Shown here: in pieces, positions 1 to 5,935 of the stretch
Position numbering within the stretch: the first letter of the stretch is position 1
How the letters are laid out: every line of letters starts with the position of its first letter
Assembly: GCA_023441145.1 (NCBI GenBank)
Contig: JAEZQN010000110.1
Span: 1-8,545 of the forward strand
Direction: 5' to 3'
Source of the DNA: Bacillota bacterium
Lineage (GTDB): Bacteria; Bacillota; Clostridia; Lachnospirales; Lachnospiraceae
DNA length: 8,545 bases
The notes under the pieces: generated by a model
The model's database searches: none
Told to the model about the DNA's origin: nothing
The model's input: the letters and a program-made list of their open reading frames with translations, nothing else
Translations under genes and position numbers: made by a program

Positions 1-1
1 T

Positions 2-112
2 CAAGAATATATTGTAAATCAATTGAAAGAAGATCATGAATCAGATCAAATGACATTAAATGAGTACATTGACCCGTTTACGGGAGAGCCAGTACAAAAA
101 AGCAAAAAATAA
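2..112 (+). CDS. C-terminal end of an unrecognised protein (5' end outside window)
   Basis: The frame starting at base 2 is open from the window edge to a TAA at 110-112 and gives 36 residues. They are rich in charged and polar residues (QLKEDHESDQ), followed by NEYIDPFTGEPV and a lysine-rich tail ending SKK. No membrane segment is seen, and nothing here is diagnostic of a family. The downstream gene is on the same strand but separated by about 300 bases, so the two are probably not one operon. No strong U-tailed terminator follows; only a weak TCCC/GGGA hairpin near 113-124 lacks a T-tract. The reading is plausible as coding because it is the only convincing open frame reaching the edge on this strand, but the identity is unknown. 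Confidence 0.55.
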   Translation, partial: QEYIVNQLKEDHESDQMTLNEYIDPFTGEPVQKSKK

Positions 113-184
113 TCCCTAAAAGGGAAGCTGGGAATTAAAGCTATCATGAAAGGCTCAAGGAGCTTGCAGGAGTAAGGAGGCAAT

Positions 185-205
185 AAAAAAGCCCTTTAGG
201 GCTAG
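185..205 (-). repeat. Repeat copy A: terminator-like hairpin on the - strand
   Basis: Six A residues precede AGCCC-TTTA-GGGCT-AG on the + strand. Read on the - strand this is a five-base-pair hairpin followed by six U residues, the form of an intrinsic terminator, although the stem is short. No gene is transcribed leftwards into it, which makes a plain terminator role doubtful. It is nearly identical to the element at 260-281. Confidence 0.5.
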
Positions 206-259
206 CCTGAGGAAATAATGCAGTTGGCGAACCCTTCAGGCGCCTCCGGGCGCAAGCAG

Positions 260-281
260 AAAAAAGCCCTTATAGGGCTAG
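260..281 (-). repeat. Repeat copy B: terminator-like hairpin on the - strand
   Basis: This is the second copy of the AAAAAAGCCCTT-AGGGCTAG element, 75 bases after copy A and with one extra base in the loop (TTATA instead of TTTA). The orientation is the same: hairpin then U-tract on the - strand. Two spaced copies in the same orientation flanking a GC-rich core suggest a repeat unit rather than two independent terminators. Confidence 0.5.
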
Positions 282-326
282 TGCAAGCCACCTTCATAAG
301 CCGGTGGTCTTGACTTTTATGGATAC

Positions 327-355
327 TGTTAGGATAACGCTATATGTGATATAAT
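327..355 (+). promoter_or_regulatory. Probable sigma-A promoter of the DUF3795-corA operon
   Basis: TATAAT at 350-355 is preceded by TG and one base (347-349), giving an extended -10 box, TGATATAAT. The -35 position at a 17-base spacing (327-332, TGTTAG) is poor, as is common with extended -10 promoters. A good -35-like TTGACT at 310-315 lies too far upstream for this -10 but is 17 bases from GATAAC (333-338), a weaker overlapping alternative. Transcription would start near 362, leaving a leader of about 54 bases before the GTG at 416. Confidence 0.6.
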
Positions 356-415
356 ATATGTAATAGTTTAACAGATAGTTGCTGAATACGGGTGAATATA
401 AGTAGGAGGGGTATA

Positions 416-913
416 GTGGAGAGTTTACCTTATGGTTTTTGCGGCATGCCTTGTGCTCTTTGTCCTTACTATCATACTAAGGGACAGAGTCGTTGTATAG
501 GGTGTTCCCATGATGGATATTTTACTGGAGCTTGTAGTATCTATAAGTGTTTCAAAAAAAGGGAAGTTCTTCATTGTGCATTGTGCCTAGAATATCCCTG
601 TGGTAAATGTAAAAAGCTTAAGGAATTTAACTGTCTTGATAGCAAGAATGCATGGTTACAAATTTGTACTGTTGTTAGAGAGAAAGGCTTCGATCATTGG
701 TATCAAGAATATCAAAGAAAAGTTGAACTGTTAGACATTGCACTGGACAAATATAACAATGGACGAATGAAAAGGTTTTTATGTGAATTATTTATTCAAA
801 ACGATATTGACAAATTAGAGGAATTGCTTAAGCGGGCAGAATTATTTGTGGGGAGTAAAAATGAAATTTGTAAGCAGTTCAAGATTATTGCTGAGCAGAC
901 AGCGGGAAAATAA
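416..913 (+). CDS. DUF3795-type Cys-rich protein
   Basis: This encodes a 165-residue cytoplasmic protein. The frame can be opened at GTG 392, but an AGGAGG site at 404-409 lies inside that extension and stands six bases before GTG 416, so 416 is the better start. The first 75 residues carry twelve cysteines, including CGMPCALCPYY (C9, C13, C16), CIGC (C27, C30), CSIYKC (C40, C45), CALC (C54, C57) and CGKC (C62, C65). This spacing matches the pattern I know for DUF3795 proteins (C-G-x-x-C-x-x-CP, C-x-GC, C-x-IY-x-C, C-x-x-C-x-E-x-PC), which probably bind zinc or an Fe-S cluster; their biochemical role is not established. The rest (about 80-165) is charged and probably helical, with no signal peptide or membrane segment. 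It lies 19 bases before corA on the same strand with no terminator between them, so the two are probably co-transcribed. Confidence 0.8.
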   Translation: MESLPYGFCGMPCALCPYYHTKGQSRCIGCSHDGYFTGACSIYKCFKKREVLHCALCLEYPCGKCKKLKEFNCLDSKNAWLQICTVVREKGFDHWYQEYQRKVELLDIALDKYNNGRMKRFLCELFIQNDIDKLEELLKRAELFVGSKNEICKQFKIIAEQTAGK

Positions 914-932
914 GGAAAGGTCGTAATATTGG

Positions 933-1868
933 ATGTTTTATACCATTGAAGGAAAAGTAATCAAAGAAATCGTCCAGGAGCAACTTAATCCAGAGGCTAT
1001 AATCATCGGCTTTCTTGAGGTGGAGGAATTAAAAGAATATGCTACCTATTTGGGGTTTGATGAAGAAATCTTAAGCGAGTTTGTTACGGATGCTTCTCAT
1101 TTTCGTACCAGTTTTGAAGTATATGATGACTATTGTATTGCCATGATTAATGTAGTTTCTCTTGATGAGGTTGAGTGTAGTCATGATACCATAGCATTTA
1201 TTCTGAAGAAGAATCAATTCTTTGTTATTAAAGTAAAGGATGATAATGACAGTACAATGAGAGCCCTTCAAAGTGCGATTAAGCGCTTTAAGCAAACGGC
1301 ATCTATAGAAAAGATTATTTTTGGAACTTTAGATGCACTTTTGGCGAATGGGAATCATAACTTAGAGAAGTATGAGAATCGTATCATGAAGATGGAGAAG
1401 GAATTGGTATCAAGAAAGATTGGTCCCAATTTTAATAAGGATATCTATGAGATGCGAAGACAACTTTCTAAGCTTAAGAATTACTATCAACGACTTGTGG
1501 ATATTGGAGAAGGCTTGTTAGAAAATGAAAATGAAGTGTTTAAGAAGGAAGAGCTTAGGTACATTAAGATTTTCACTGACAAAGCGGAGAGACTAAGTAA
1601 CAACACGCAAGCGTTAGGGGAAAGTCTGATTCATATTCGAGAAGCTTTAGATGCTGCCTTAAACTATAGTATGAATAAGATTATGAAAGTCTTTACGGTG
1701 GTTTCAGTAATATTTATGCCGCTGACACTAATAGCAGGCTGGTATGGGATGAATTTTAAATATATGCCAGAGCTTGGTTGGCATTATGGGTATCTTTATG
1801 TAGCAGTGTTAAGTGCTATGATATTAGTGGTTTGCCTAATATATTTTAAGAAGAAAAAATGGCTGTAG
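933..1868 (+). CDS. corA: CorA-family Mg2+/Co2+ transporter
   Basis: This is a 311-residue membrane protein of typical CorA length. The long N-terminal part (about 1-245) is the cytoplasmic alpha/beta and helical funnel region, with strongly charged helices around 140-240. Two membrane segments follow near the C-terminus (about 249-270 and 284-306). The first ends in the family signature YGMNF (Y271 to F275), and the connecting loop has the expected MPEL motif (FKYMPELGW). The C-terminus is basic (KKKKWL), as in CorA. Family members form pentameric channels that admit Mg2+ and often Co2+ or Ni2+; the actual ion is not readable here. ATG 933 is forced, because an in-frame TAA occurs at 924-926. 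AAGGAAAGG at 912-920 is a rather distant ribosome site that overlaps the stop of the upstream gene, suggesting translation linked to that gene. The unit is closed by a terminator. Confidence 0.93.
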   Translation: MFYTIEGKVIKEIVQEQLNPEAIIIGFLEVEELKEYATYLGFDEEILSEFVTDASHFRTSFEVYDDYCIAMINVVSLDEVECSHDTIAFILKKNQFFVIKVKDDNDSTMRALQSAIKRFKQTASIEKIIFGTLDALLANGNHNLEKYENRIMKMEKELVSRKIGPNFNKDIYEMRRQLSKLKNYYQRLVDIGEGLLENENEVFKKEELRYIKIFTDKAERLSNNTQALGESLIHIREALDAALNYSMNKIMKVFTVVSVIFMPLTLIAGWYGMNFKYMPELGWHYGYLYVAVLSAMILVVCLIYFKKKKWL

Positions 1869-1904
1869 CTATCTGAAATTGTACTCAGATTGGCTACAGT
1901 TTTT
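1863..1904 (+). terminator. Intrinsic terminator of corA
   Basis: CTGTAGC (1863-1869) pairs with GCTACAG (1893-1899), and the inner TCTGA (1872-1876) pairs with TCAGA (1885-1889), separated by small internal loops. Five T residues follow directly (1900-1904), with three more after one C. The left arm overlaps the corA TAG stop codon (1866-1868). It isolates corA from nifJ. Confidence 0.87.
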
Positions 1905-1911
1905 CTTTCCA

Positions 1912-1927
1912 TACAATCGTGATTGTA
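1912..1927. repeat. Perfect 7-2-7 palindrome upstream of the nifJ promoter (possible operator)
   Basis: TACAATC-GT-GATTGTA is an exact inverted repeat with seven-base arms and a two-base centre. A two-base loop is too tight for an RNA hairpin, and no T-tract follows, so a DNA-binding dimer site is the better reading. It ends 23 bases before the nifJ -35 box, centred roughly 66 bases upstream of the predicted transcript start, a position suited to an activator. It does not resemble the Rex consensus (TTGTTAA-N4-TTAACAA). The regulator is unknown. Confidence 0.45.
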
Positions 1928-1950
1928 CGGTCGAAAAAACATTGATTCTA

Positions 1951-1979
1951 TTTACATATGGGGTTTACTGTGGTAAAAT
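1951..1979 (+). promoter_or_regulatory. Sigma-A promoter of nifJ
   Basis: TTTACA (1951-1956) and TAAAAT (1974-1979) are separated by exactly 17 bases, each one base from consensus. TG at 1971-1972 adds an extended -10. Transcription should start near 1986, giving a leader of about 64 bases that ends in an AAGGAGG ribosome site (2037-2043), six bases before ATG 2050. The near-consensus promoter and strong ribosome site fit a highly expressed metabolic enzyme. Confidence 0.8.
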
Positions 1980-2049
1980 AATGCAATTGTAGGGCACTAT
2001 GCATATTTGATATATTAGCATTCTGCAATAACAATTAAGGAGGATAAAT

Positions 2050-5000
2050 ATGTCTAGACAAAAAAAATCTATGGACGGAAATACAGCTGCCGCTCATGTT
2101 GCGTATGCGTATACTGATGTTGCTGCAATCTATCCTATAACACCTTCAAGTCCTATGGCTGATATGGTTGACCAATGGTCTGCATTAGGACAAGAGAATA
2201 TTTTTGGCAACACTGTTAAGGTTGTGGAAATGCAATCAGAAGCAGGTGCAGCAGGTACCGTACATGGTTCCTTAGCAGCTGGTGCACTCACCACAACATT
2301 TACTGCATCCCAGGGTCTTTTACTTATGATCCCTAATATGTATAAAATTGCGGCAGAACAGCTTCCATGTGTATTCGATGTTTCTGCACGTACAGTTGCA
2401 ACTCAATCTTTAAATATCTTTGGTGATCATAGTGACGTATATGCTTGTCGTCAGACAGGTTTCGCTATGTTAGCTGAATCCAACCCACAAGAAGTTATGG
2501 ACTTAAGCCCAGTTGCTCACCTTGCTTCCCTTGAAGGTAAAGTACCATTCATCAACTTCTTTGATGGTTTCCGTACTTCTCATGAAATACAAAAAGTGGA
2601 AACTTGGGATTTTGAAGACTTAAAAGAAATGTGCAATATGGATGCAGTGAAAGCATTCCGTGAACATGCACTTAACCCAGAAAAACCAGCAATGCGTGGT
2701 TCTCACGAAAATGGAGATATTTTCTTCCAACATCGTGAAGCATGTAACTCTGTTTACGATGCTCTACCAGCTGTTGTTGAAAAATATATGGCTAAAGTTA
2801 ATGAAAAACTTGGCACAAACTATGATTTATTTAACTACTATGGTGCTCCAGATGCAGATAGAGTAATCATCGCTATGGGTTCCGTATGTGACGTTACTGA
2901 AGAAGTAATCGATTATTTAAATGCTGCAGGAGAAAAAGTAGGTCTTATCAAAGTTCGTTTATATCGTCCTTGGGTATCAAATAGCCTTCTTAAAGTTCTT
3001 CCAAAGACAGCGAAAAAGATTGCTGTTCTTGATAGAACAAAAGAGCCTGGTGCATTAGGTGATCCTTTATACTTAGACGTAGCTACTACTCTTCGTGAAG
3101 CAGGATTAAATGATATCGTGTTAACCAATGGTCGTTATGGCTTAGGTTCTAAGGATACTCCTCCTTCTTCAATTTTCGCTATTTATACTGAATTATTAAA
3201 AGATGCTCCTAAGAGCCGTTTCACAATCGGTATTGTAGATGACGTAACTCACTTAAGCTTACCAGAAGTTAAGCCAGCTCCTATCACTTCCGCAAAGGGT
3301 ACTGTAGAATGTAAATTCTGGGGACTTGGTGGTGACGGTACTGTTGGTGCAAATAAGAACTCCACTAAGATCATTGGTGAACATACTGACAAGTATATCC
3401 AAGCTTACTTCCAATATGATTCCAAGAAGACCGGTGGTGTAACGATTTCCCATTTAAGATTCGGTGATAAGCCAATCAGAAGCCCATACTACATCAACCA
3501 GGCTGACTTCGTAGCATGTCACAATCCTTCCTATGTAGTGAAGGGATACAAGATGGTTCAAGATGTTAAGCCAGGCGGAATCTTTATGTTAAACTGCCAG
3601 TGGTCTGACGAAGAACTTGATTCTAAGTTTAATGCTGCAGCTAAGAAATATATTGCAGATAACAACATTCAGTTATATACAATCAACGCTATTGATAAAG
3701 CAATGGAAATTGGTATGGGTAAACGTACTAACACAATCCTTCAATCTGCTTTCTTCAAATTAGCTAACGTAATGCCAATCGATGAAGCTGTAGAATACAT
3801 GAAATCCGCTGCTAAGAAATCCTACGGTAAGAAGGGTGATGCAGTAGTTGAAATGAACTACAAAGCAATCGATGCTGGTGTAGATGCAATTCACAAAGTT
3901 GAAGTTCCTGCTTCTTGGTCTAATCCTGAAGTTGATGAAGCTCCAGCTAAATTAACTGGTCTTCCTGAAACAGTGAAGATGGTAGAAGAAATTCTTATTC
4001 CAGTTGCATTAAACGATGGTGATAGCCTTCCAGTATCCGCATTTAAGGATATGGCAGATGGTCAGTTCCCAGTAGGTGCTTCTGCTTACGAAAAACGTGG
4101 TACAGCAGTTATGGTTCCAGAATGGGATGCTGAGAAATGTATTCAATGTAACAACTGTGCATTTGTATGTTCTCATGCAACAATTCGTCCATTCATGTTA
4201 AATGAAGAAGAAGTGAAGGCTGCGCCTTCTCATATTAAGCTTGCTGATACTAAGCCTAAGGCTGGAGAATACAAATATACAATGAGCGTATCCCCACTTG
4301 ACTGTATGGGATGTGGAGAATGTATTACTGTTTGTCCTGTTCCTGGTAAAGCAATCGCTATGGTTCCACAGGAATCTCAATCTCATGAACAACCTGTTTG
4401 GGACTATTTAGTAGCAAATGTAGGTAAAAAACCTGGTATGCCAGCTGATAACACTGTTAAAGGTTCTCAGTTTAACCAACCACTTCTTGAGTTCTCCGGA
4501 GCATGTGCAGGATGTGCTGAAACCGCTTATGCTCGTTTGGTTACTCAGTTATTCGGTGAGCAAATGTATATCTCCAACGCTACAGGATGTTCCTCTATCT
4601 GGGGTGGTCCAGCAGCAGCTTGCCCATACACTGTAAATAAAGATTCTAATAAGGGACCAGCATGGGCTAACTCCTTATTCGAAGACAATGCTGAGCACGG
4701 CTTTGGTATGTACCTTGGACAAAAAGTATTACGTGATCAAGTGATTGATAAACTTGAAAAAATGGCTACTTCTGATAAAGCAGATGATGCTTTAAAGGCT
4801 GCTATTGCTAAATTCATGGATACTAAGGACATGACTAGAGAAAATACTCCAGCAACAGAAGCTTTAGTTGCAGAACTTGAAAGAGTTGCAGGGGCTGGAT
4901 GTGAAACTGCTACAGAAGTATTAGATAAGAAACAATATCTCGCTAAGAAATCCGTATGGATTATGGGTGGAGATGGTTGGGCTTATGACATCGGTTTCGG

Positions 5001-5601
5001 TGGATTAGACCACGTTCTTGCTTCTGGTGAAAACGTAAACGTTATGGTATTCGATACAGAAATGTACTCCAATACTGGTGGTCAGGCTTCTAAGGCAAGT
5101 AGCCTAGGTGAAGTTTGTCAGTTCGCAGCTTCTGGTAAGGAAGTTGGTAAGAAGAGCTTAGCTGAAATCGCTATGAGCTATGGCTACGTATATGTAGCAC
5201 AACTTGCTCTTGGTGCTAACCCAGCTCAGACTATTAAAGCAATTGCAGAGGCAGAAGCTTACAATGGTCCATCCCTTCTTATCTGTTACTCTCCATGTGA
5301 ACTTCACGGAATCAAAGGTGGTATGAACCACTGTCAAGATGAAATGAAGGCAGCAGTTAAGTCTGGATACTGGAACTTATTCTCCTTCAACCCAGCGCTT
5401 AAAGCAGAAGGCAAGAATCCATTTACCTTAACTTCTAAACCAGGCGATGGCTCTTACCAAGATTTCTTAAATAATGAGACTCGTTATTCTCGTCTTGCTC
5501 GTTCCTTCCCAGAACGTGCAGAACAGTTATTTAAGGATTCTGAAGAAGCAGCTAAGGAACGCTACGAACACTTATTAAGATTAGTAGAACTTTATAAATA
5601 A
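2050..5601 (+). CDS. nifJ: Pyruvate:ferredoxin (flavodoxin) oxidoreductase, single-chain
   Basis: This 1183-residue cytoplasmic enzyme converts pyruvate and CoA to acetyl-CoA and CO2 and reduces ferredoxin, the central step of anaerobic clostridial energy metabolism. The sequence follows the single-chain, homodimeric PFOR plan. Domain I opens with YPITPSSPM, and T31, E64 and R114 fall at the same numbers as the substrate and cofactor residues I recall for the Desulfovibrio africanus enzyme. A gamma-type domain lies around 420-630. The ferredoxin-like insert binds two [4Fe-4S] clusters through C697-C700-C703-C707 and C752-C755-C758-C762. The proximal cluster is bound by C819, C822, C847 (SNATGCSS) and probably C1083 (YSPCELHG). 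The thiamine-diphosphate motif runs from GDGW (G974-D975-G976) to NTGGQ (N1008). The long C-terminal extension of the D. africanus protein is absent, and the protein ends in the usual ERYEHLLRL helix. Arginine codons are mostly CGT, unlike the AGA/AGG-rich neighbours, consistent with high expression. It is a monocistronic unit with its own promoter and terminator. Confidence 0.98.
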   Translation: MSRQKKSMDGNTAAAHVAYAYTDVAAIYPITPSSPMADMVDQWSALGQENIFGNTVKVVEMQSEAGAAGTVHGSLAAGALTTTFTASQGLLLMIPNMYKIAAEQLPCVFDVSARTVATQSLNIFGDHSDVYACRQTGFAMLAESNPQEVMDLSPVAHLASLEGKVPFINFFDGFRTSHEIQKVETWDFEDLKEMCNMDAVKAFREHALNPEKPAMRGSHENGDIFFQHREACNSVYDALPAVVEKYMAKVNEKLGTNYDLFNYYGAPDADRVIIAMGSVCDVTEEVIDYLNAAGEKVGLIKVRLYRPWVSNSLLKVLPKTAKKIAVLDRTKEPGALGDPLYLDVATTLREAGLNDIVLTNGRYGLGSKDTPPSSIFAIYTELLKDAPKSRFTIGIVDDVTHLSLPEVKPAPITSAKGTVECKFWGLGGDGTVGANKNSTKIIGEHTDKYIQAYFQYDSKKTGGVTISHLRFGDKPIRSPYYINQADFVACHNPSYVVKGYKMVQDVKPGGIFMLNCQWSDEELDSKFNAAAKKYIADNNIQLYTINAIDKAMEIGMGKRTNTILQSAFFKLANVMPIDEAVEYMKSAAKKSYGKKGDAVVEMNYKAIDAGVDAIHKVEVPASWSNPEVDEAPAKLTGLPETVKMVEEILIPVALNDGDSLPVSAFKDMADGQFPVGASAYEKRGTAVMVPEWDAEKCIQCNNCAFVCSHATIRPFMLNEEEVKAAPSHIKLADTKPKAGEYKYTMSVSPLDCMGCGECITVCPVPGKAIAMVPQESQSHEQPVWDYLVANVGKKPGMPADNTVKGSQFNQPLLEFSGACAGCAETAYARLVTQLFGEQMYISNATGCSSIWGGPAAACPYTVNKDSNKGPAWANSLFEDNAEHGFGMYLGQKVLRDQVIDKLEKMATSDKADDALKAAIAKFMDTKDMTRENTPATEALVAELERVAGAGCETATEVLDKKQYLAKKSVWIMGGDGWAYDIGFGGLDHVLASGENVNVMVFDTEMYSNTGGQASKASSLGEVCQFAASGKEVGKKSLAEIAMSYGYVYVAQLALGANPAQTIKAIAEAEAYNGPSLLICYSPCELHGIKGGMNHCQDEMKAAVKSGYWNLFSFNPALKAEGKNPFTLTSKPGDGSYQDFLNNETRYSRLARSFPERAEQLFKDSEEAAKERYEHLLRLVELYK

Positions 5602-5617
5602 GCAATTCGCTTTTAAG

Positions 5618-5651
5618 TCCCCTTGAGGTCCTAACTCAAGGGGATTTTTTT
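5618..5651 (+). terminator. Strong intrinsic terminator of nifJ
   Basis: A perfect ten-base-pair stem, TCCCCTTGAG (5618-5627) with CTCAAGGGGA (5635-5644), encloses a seven-base loop and is followed by seven T residues (5645-5651). It begins 17 bases after the nifJ stop and is the strongest terminator in the window. Confidence 0.96.
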
Positions 5652-5692
5652 GTCACCCAGGAAATTACTTCGCAATATCCTAGGTAACAAAA
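5648..5692. repeat. Imperfect 15-base inverted repeat after the nifJ terminator
   Basis: The arms at 5648-5662 and 5678-5692 pair at 13 of 15 positions around a 15-base spacer. Both mismatches are C-A on the + strand but become G-U wobbles on the - strand, so only a leftward transcript would fold it completely. The left arm uses the T-tract of the nifJ terminator. No gene is read leftwards here. It may be a remnant repeat or part of the intergenic processing or termination signals. Confidence 0.4.
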
Positions 5693-5717
5693 CAGCTTTC
5701 TAACGGGGCACAGGTGG

Positions 5718-5739
5718 AGAGTTTCACTTGCGAAACTCT
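5718..5739. repeat. Eight-bp hairpin between nifJ and the 223-aa gene
   Basis: AGAGTTTC (5718-5725) pairs perfectly with GAAACTCT (5732-5739) around the six-base loop ACTTGC. Only two T residues follow before GTTCC, so it is at best a weak terminator. It immediately precedes, and nearly abuts, a possible -35 box at 5740. Its loop side carries TTGCGAA (5728-5734), the reverse complement of TTCGCAA (5669-5675) in the spacer of the preceding inverted repeat. Confidence 0.45.
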
Positions 5740-5768
5740 TTGTTCCTTACAAAATATTTGTATATAAT
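5740..5768 (+). promoter_or_regulatory. Candidate distal promoter for the 223-aa gene
   Basis: A perfect TATAAT at 5763-5768 lies 17 bases after TTGTTC (5740-5745), which keeps the TTG of the -35 consensus. Transcription would start near 5775, leaving a leader of roughly 160 bases before ATG 5936. No recognisable riboswitch or leader peptide is seen in that leader. Confidence 0.45.
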
Positions 5769-5896
5769 ATAGACATAATGATAACTGTTTATACAAAGAG
5801 ATTAGGCATTTCTCCAAATAACTTTATGTATTCCTTTATTATGTCGATAATCAAAAGGAGTGCCAAAAAGAATTATTATACGTCTAAGTAAAAAAA

Positions 5897-5905
5897 TGAT
5901 ATAAT
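5897..5905 (+). promoter_or_regulatory. Extended -10 promoter proximal to the 223-aa gene
   Basis: TGATATAAT (5897-5905) is an extended -10 box identical to the one before the DUF3795 gene at 347-355. No good -35 is found at 16-18 bases upstream. Transcription would begin near 5912, only seven bases before the AAGGAGG site at 5919-5925, giving a short leader. Confidence 0.5.
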
Positions 5906-5935
5906 ATAAGAAATGGCGAAGGAGGATTTTTGAAA

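Larger units (their letters stand above)
113..310. other. Palindrome-rich intergenic islet with GC-rich core
   Basis: This gene-free stretch holds several inverted repeats. In order they are: a hairpin AGCCC-TTTA-GGGCT at 190-203; a 6-bp closing stem GCCTGA (205-210) with TCAGGC (236-241); a very stable GCGCC-TCCG-GGCGC hairpin (240-253) with a UNCG-type tetraloop; a second AGCCC/GGGCT hairpin at 265-279; and CCACC (288-292) with GGTGG (303-307). Bases 221-256 are 25/36 G+C (69%), far above the AT-rich flanks. It could be a structured RNA, a small palindromic repeat element (MITE or IS200/IS605-type remnant), or a bidirectional boundary. The stem closing at 205/241 and the hairpin 240-253 overlap by two bases, so they cannot both form fully. 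No known RNA family is recognised. Confidence 0.5.

Noticed and set aside
113..310. CRISPR array, tRNA or group II intron fragment in the palindromic islet
   Set aside because: Only two imperfect repeat copies are present, no cloverleaf or acceptor stem can be drawn, and no domain V-like hairpin is found.
1071..1295. 74-codon open frame on the - strand inside corA
   Set aside because: It lies wholly within a well-supported CorA coding region, with no ribosome site or recognisable protein motif; it is a shadow frame.
1985..2036. Possible leader structure in the nifJ 5' UTR (AATTGT at 1985-1990 pairing with ACAATT at 2031-2036)
   Set aside because: The stem is six AT-rich pairs with a long unstructured interior; no riboswitch core or terminator/antiterminator pair is visible.
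2660..2866. 68-codon + strand frame inside nifJ
   Set aside because: It overlaps the conserved PFOR sequence in another frame and its translation is low-complexity shadow sequence.
2913..4392. Three - strand frames (2913-3128, 3259-3453, 4198-4392) opposite nifJ
   Set aside because: All are antisense to intact PFOR codons with strong codon bias, without ribosome sites or domain motifs.
5843..5850. GTCGATAA as a second sigma-28 promoter before the 223-aa gene
   Set aside because: No TAAA-like box occurs at 14-16 bases upstream (TTTA, TTAT or TATG there), so only the -10 half is present.
5852..5905. Short leader peptide starting at GTG after AAAAGGAG near 5860
   Set aside because: The start codon overlaps the ribosome-site-like bases with no spacing and the product would be a short unrelated lysine/isoleucine peptide.
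5930..5935. TTG 5930 as the start of the 223-aa protein
   Set aside because: It is only four bases from AAGGAGG, and ATG two codons later has acceptable spacing and fits the usual start of the domain.
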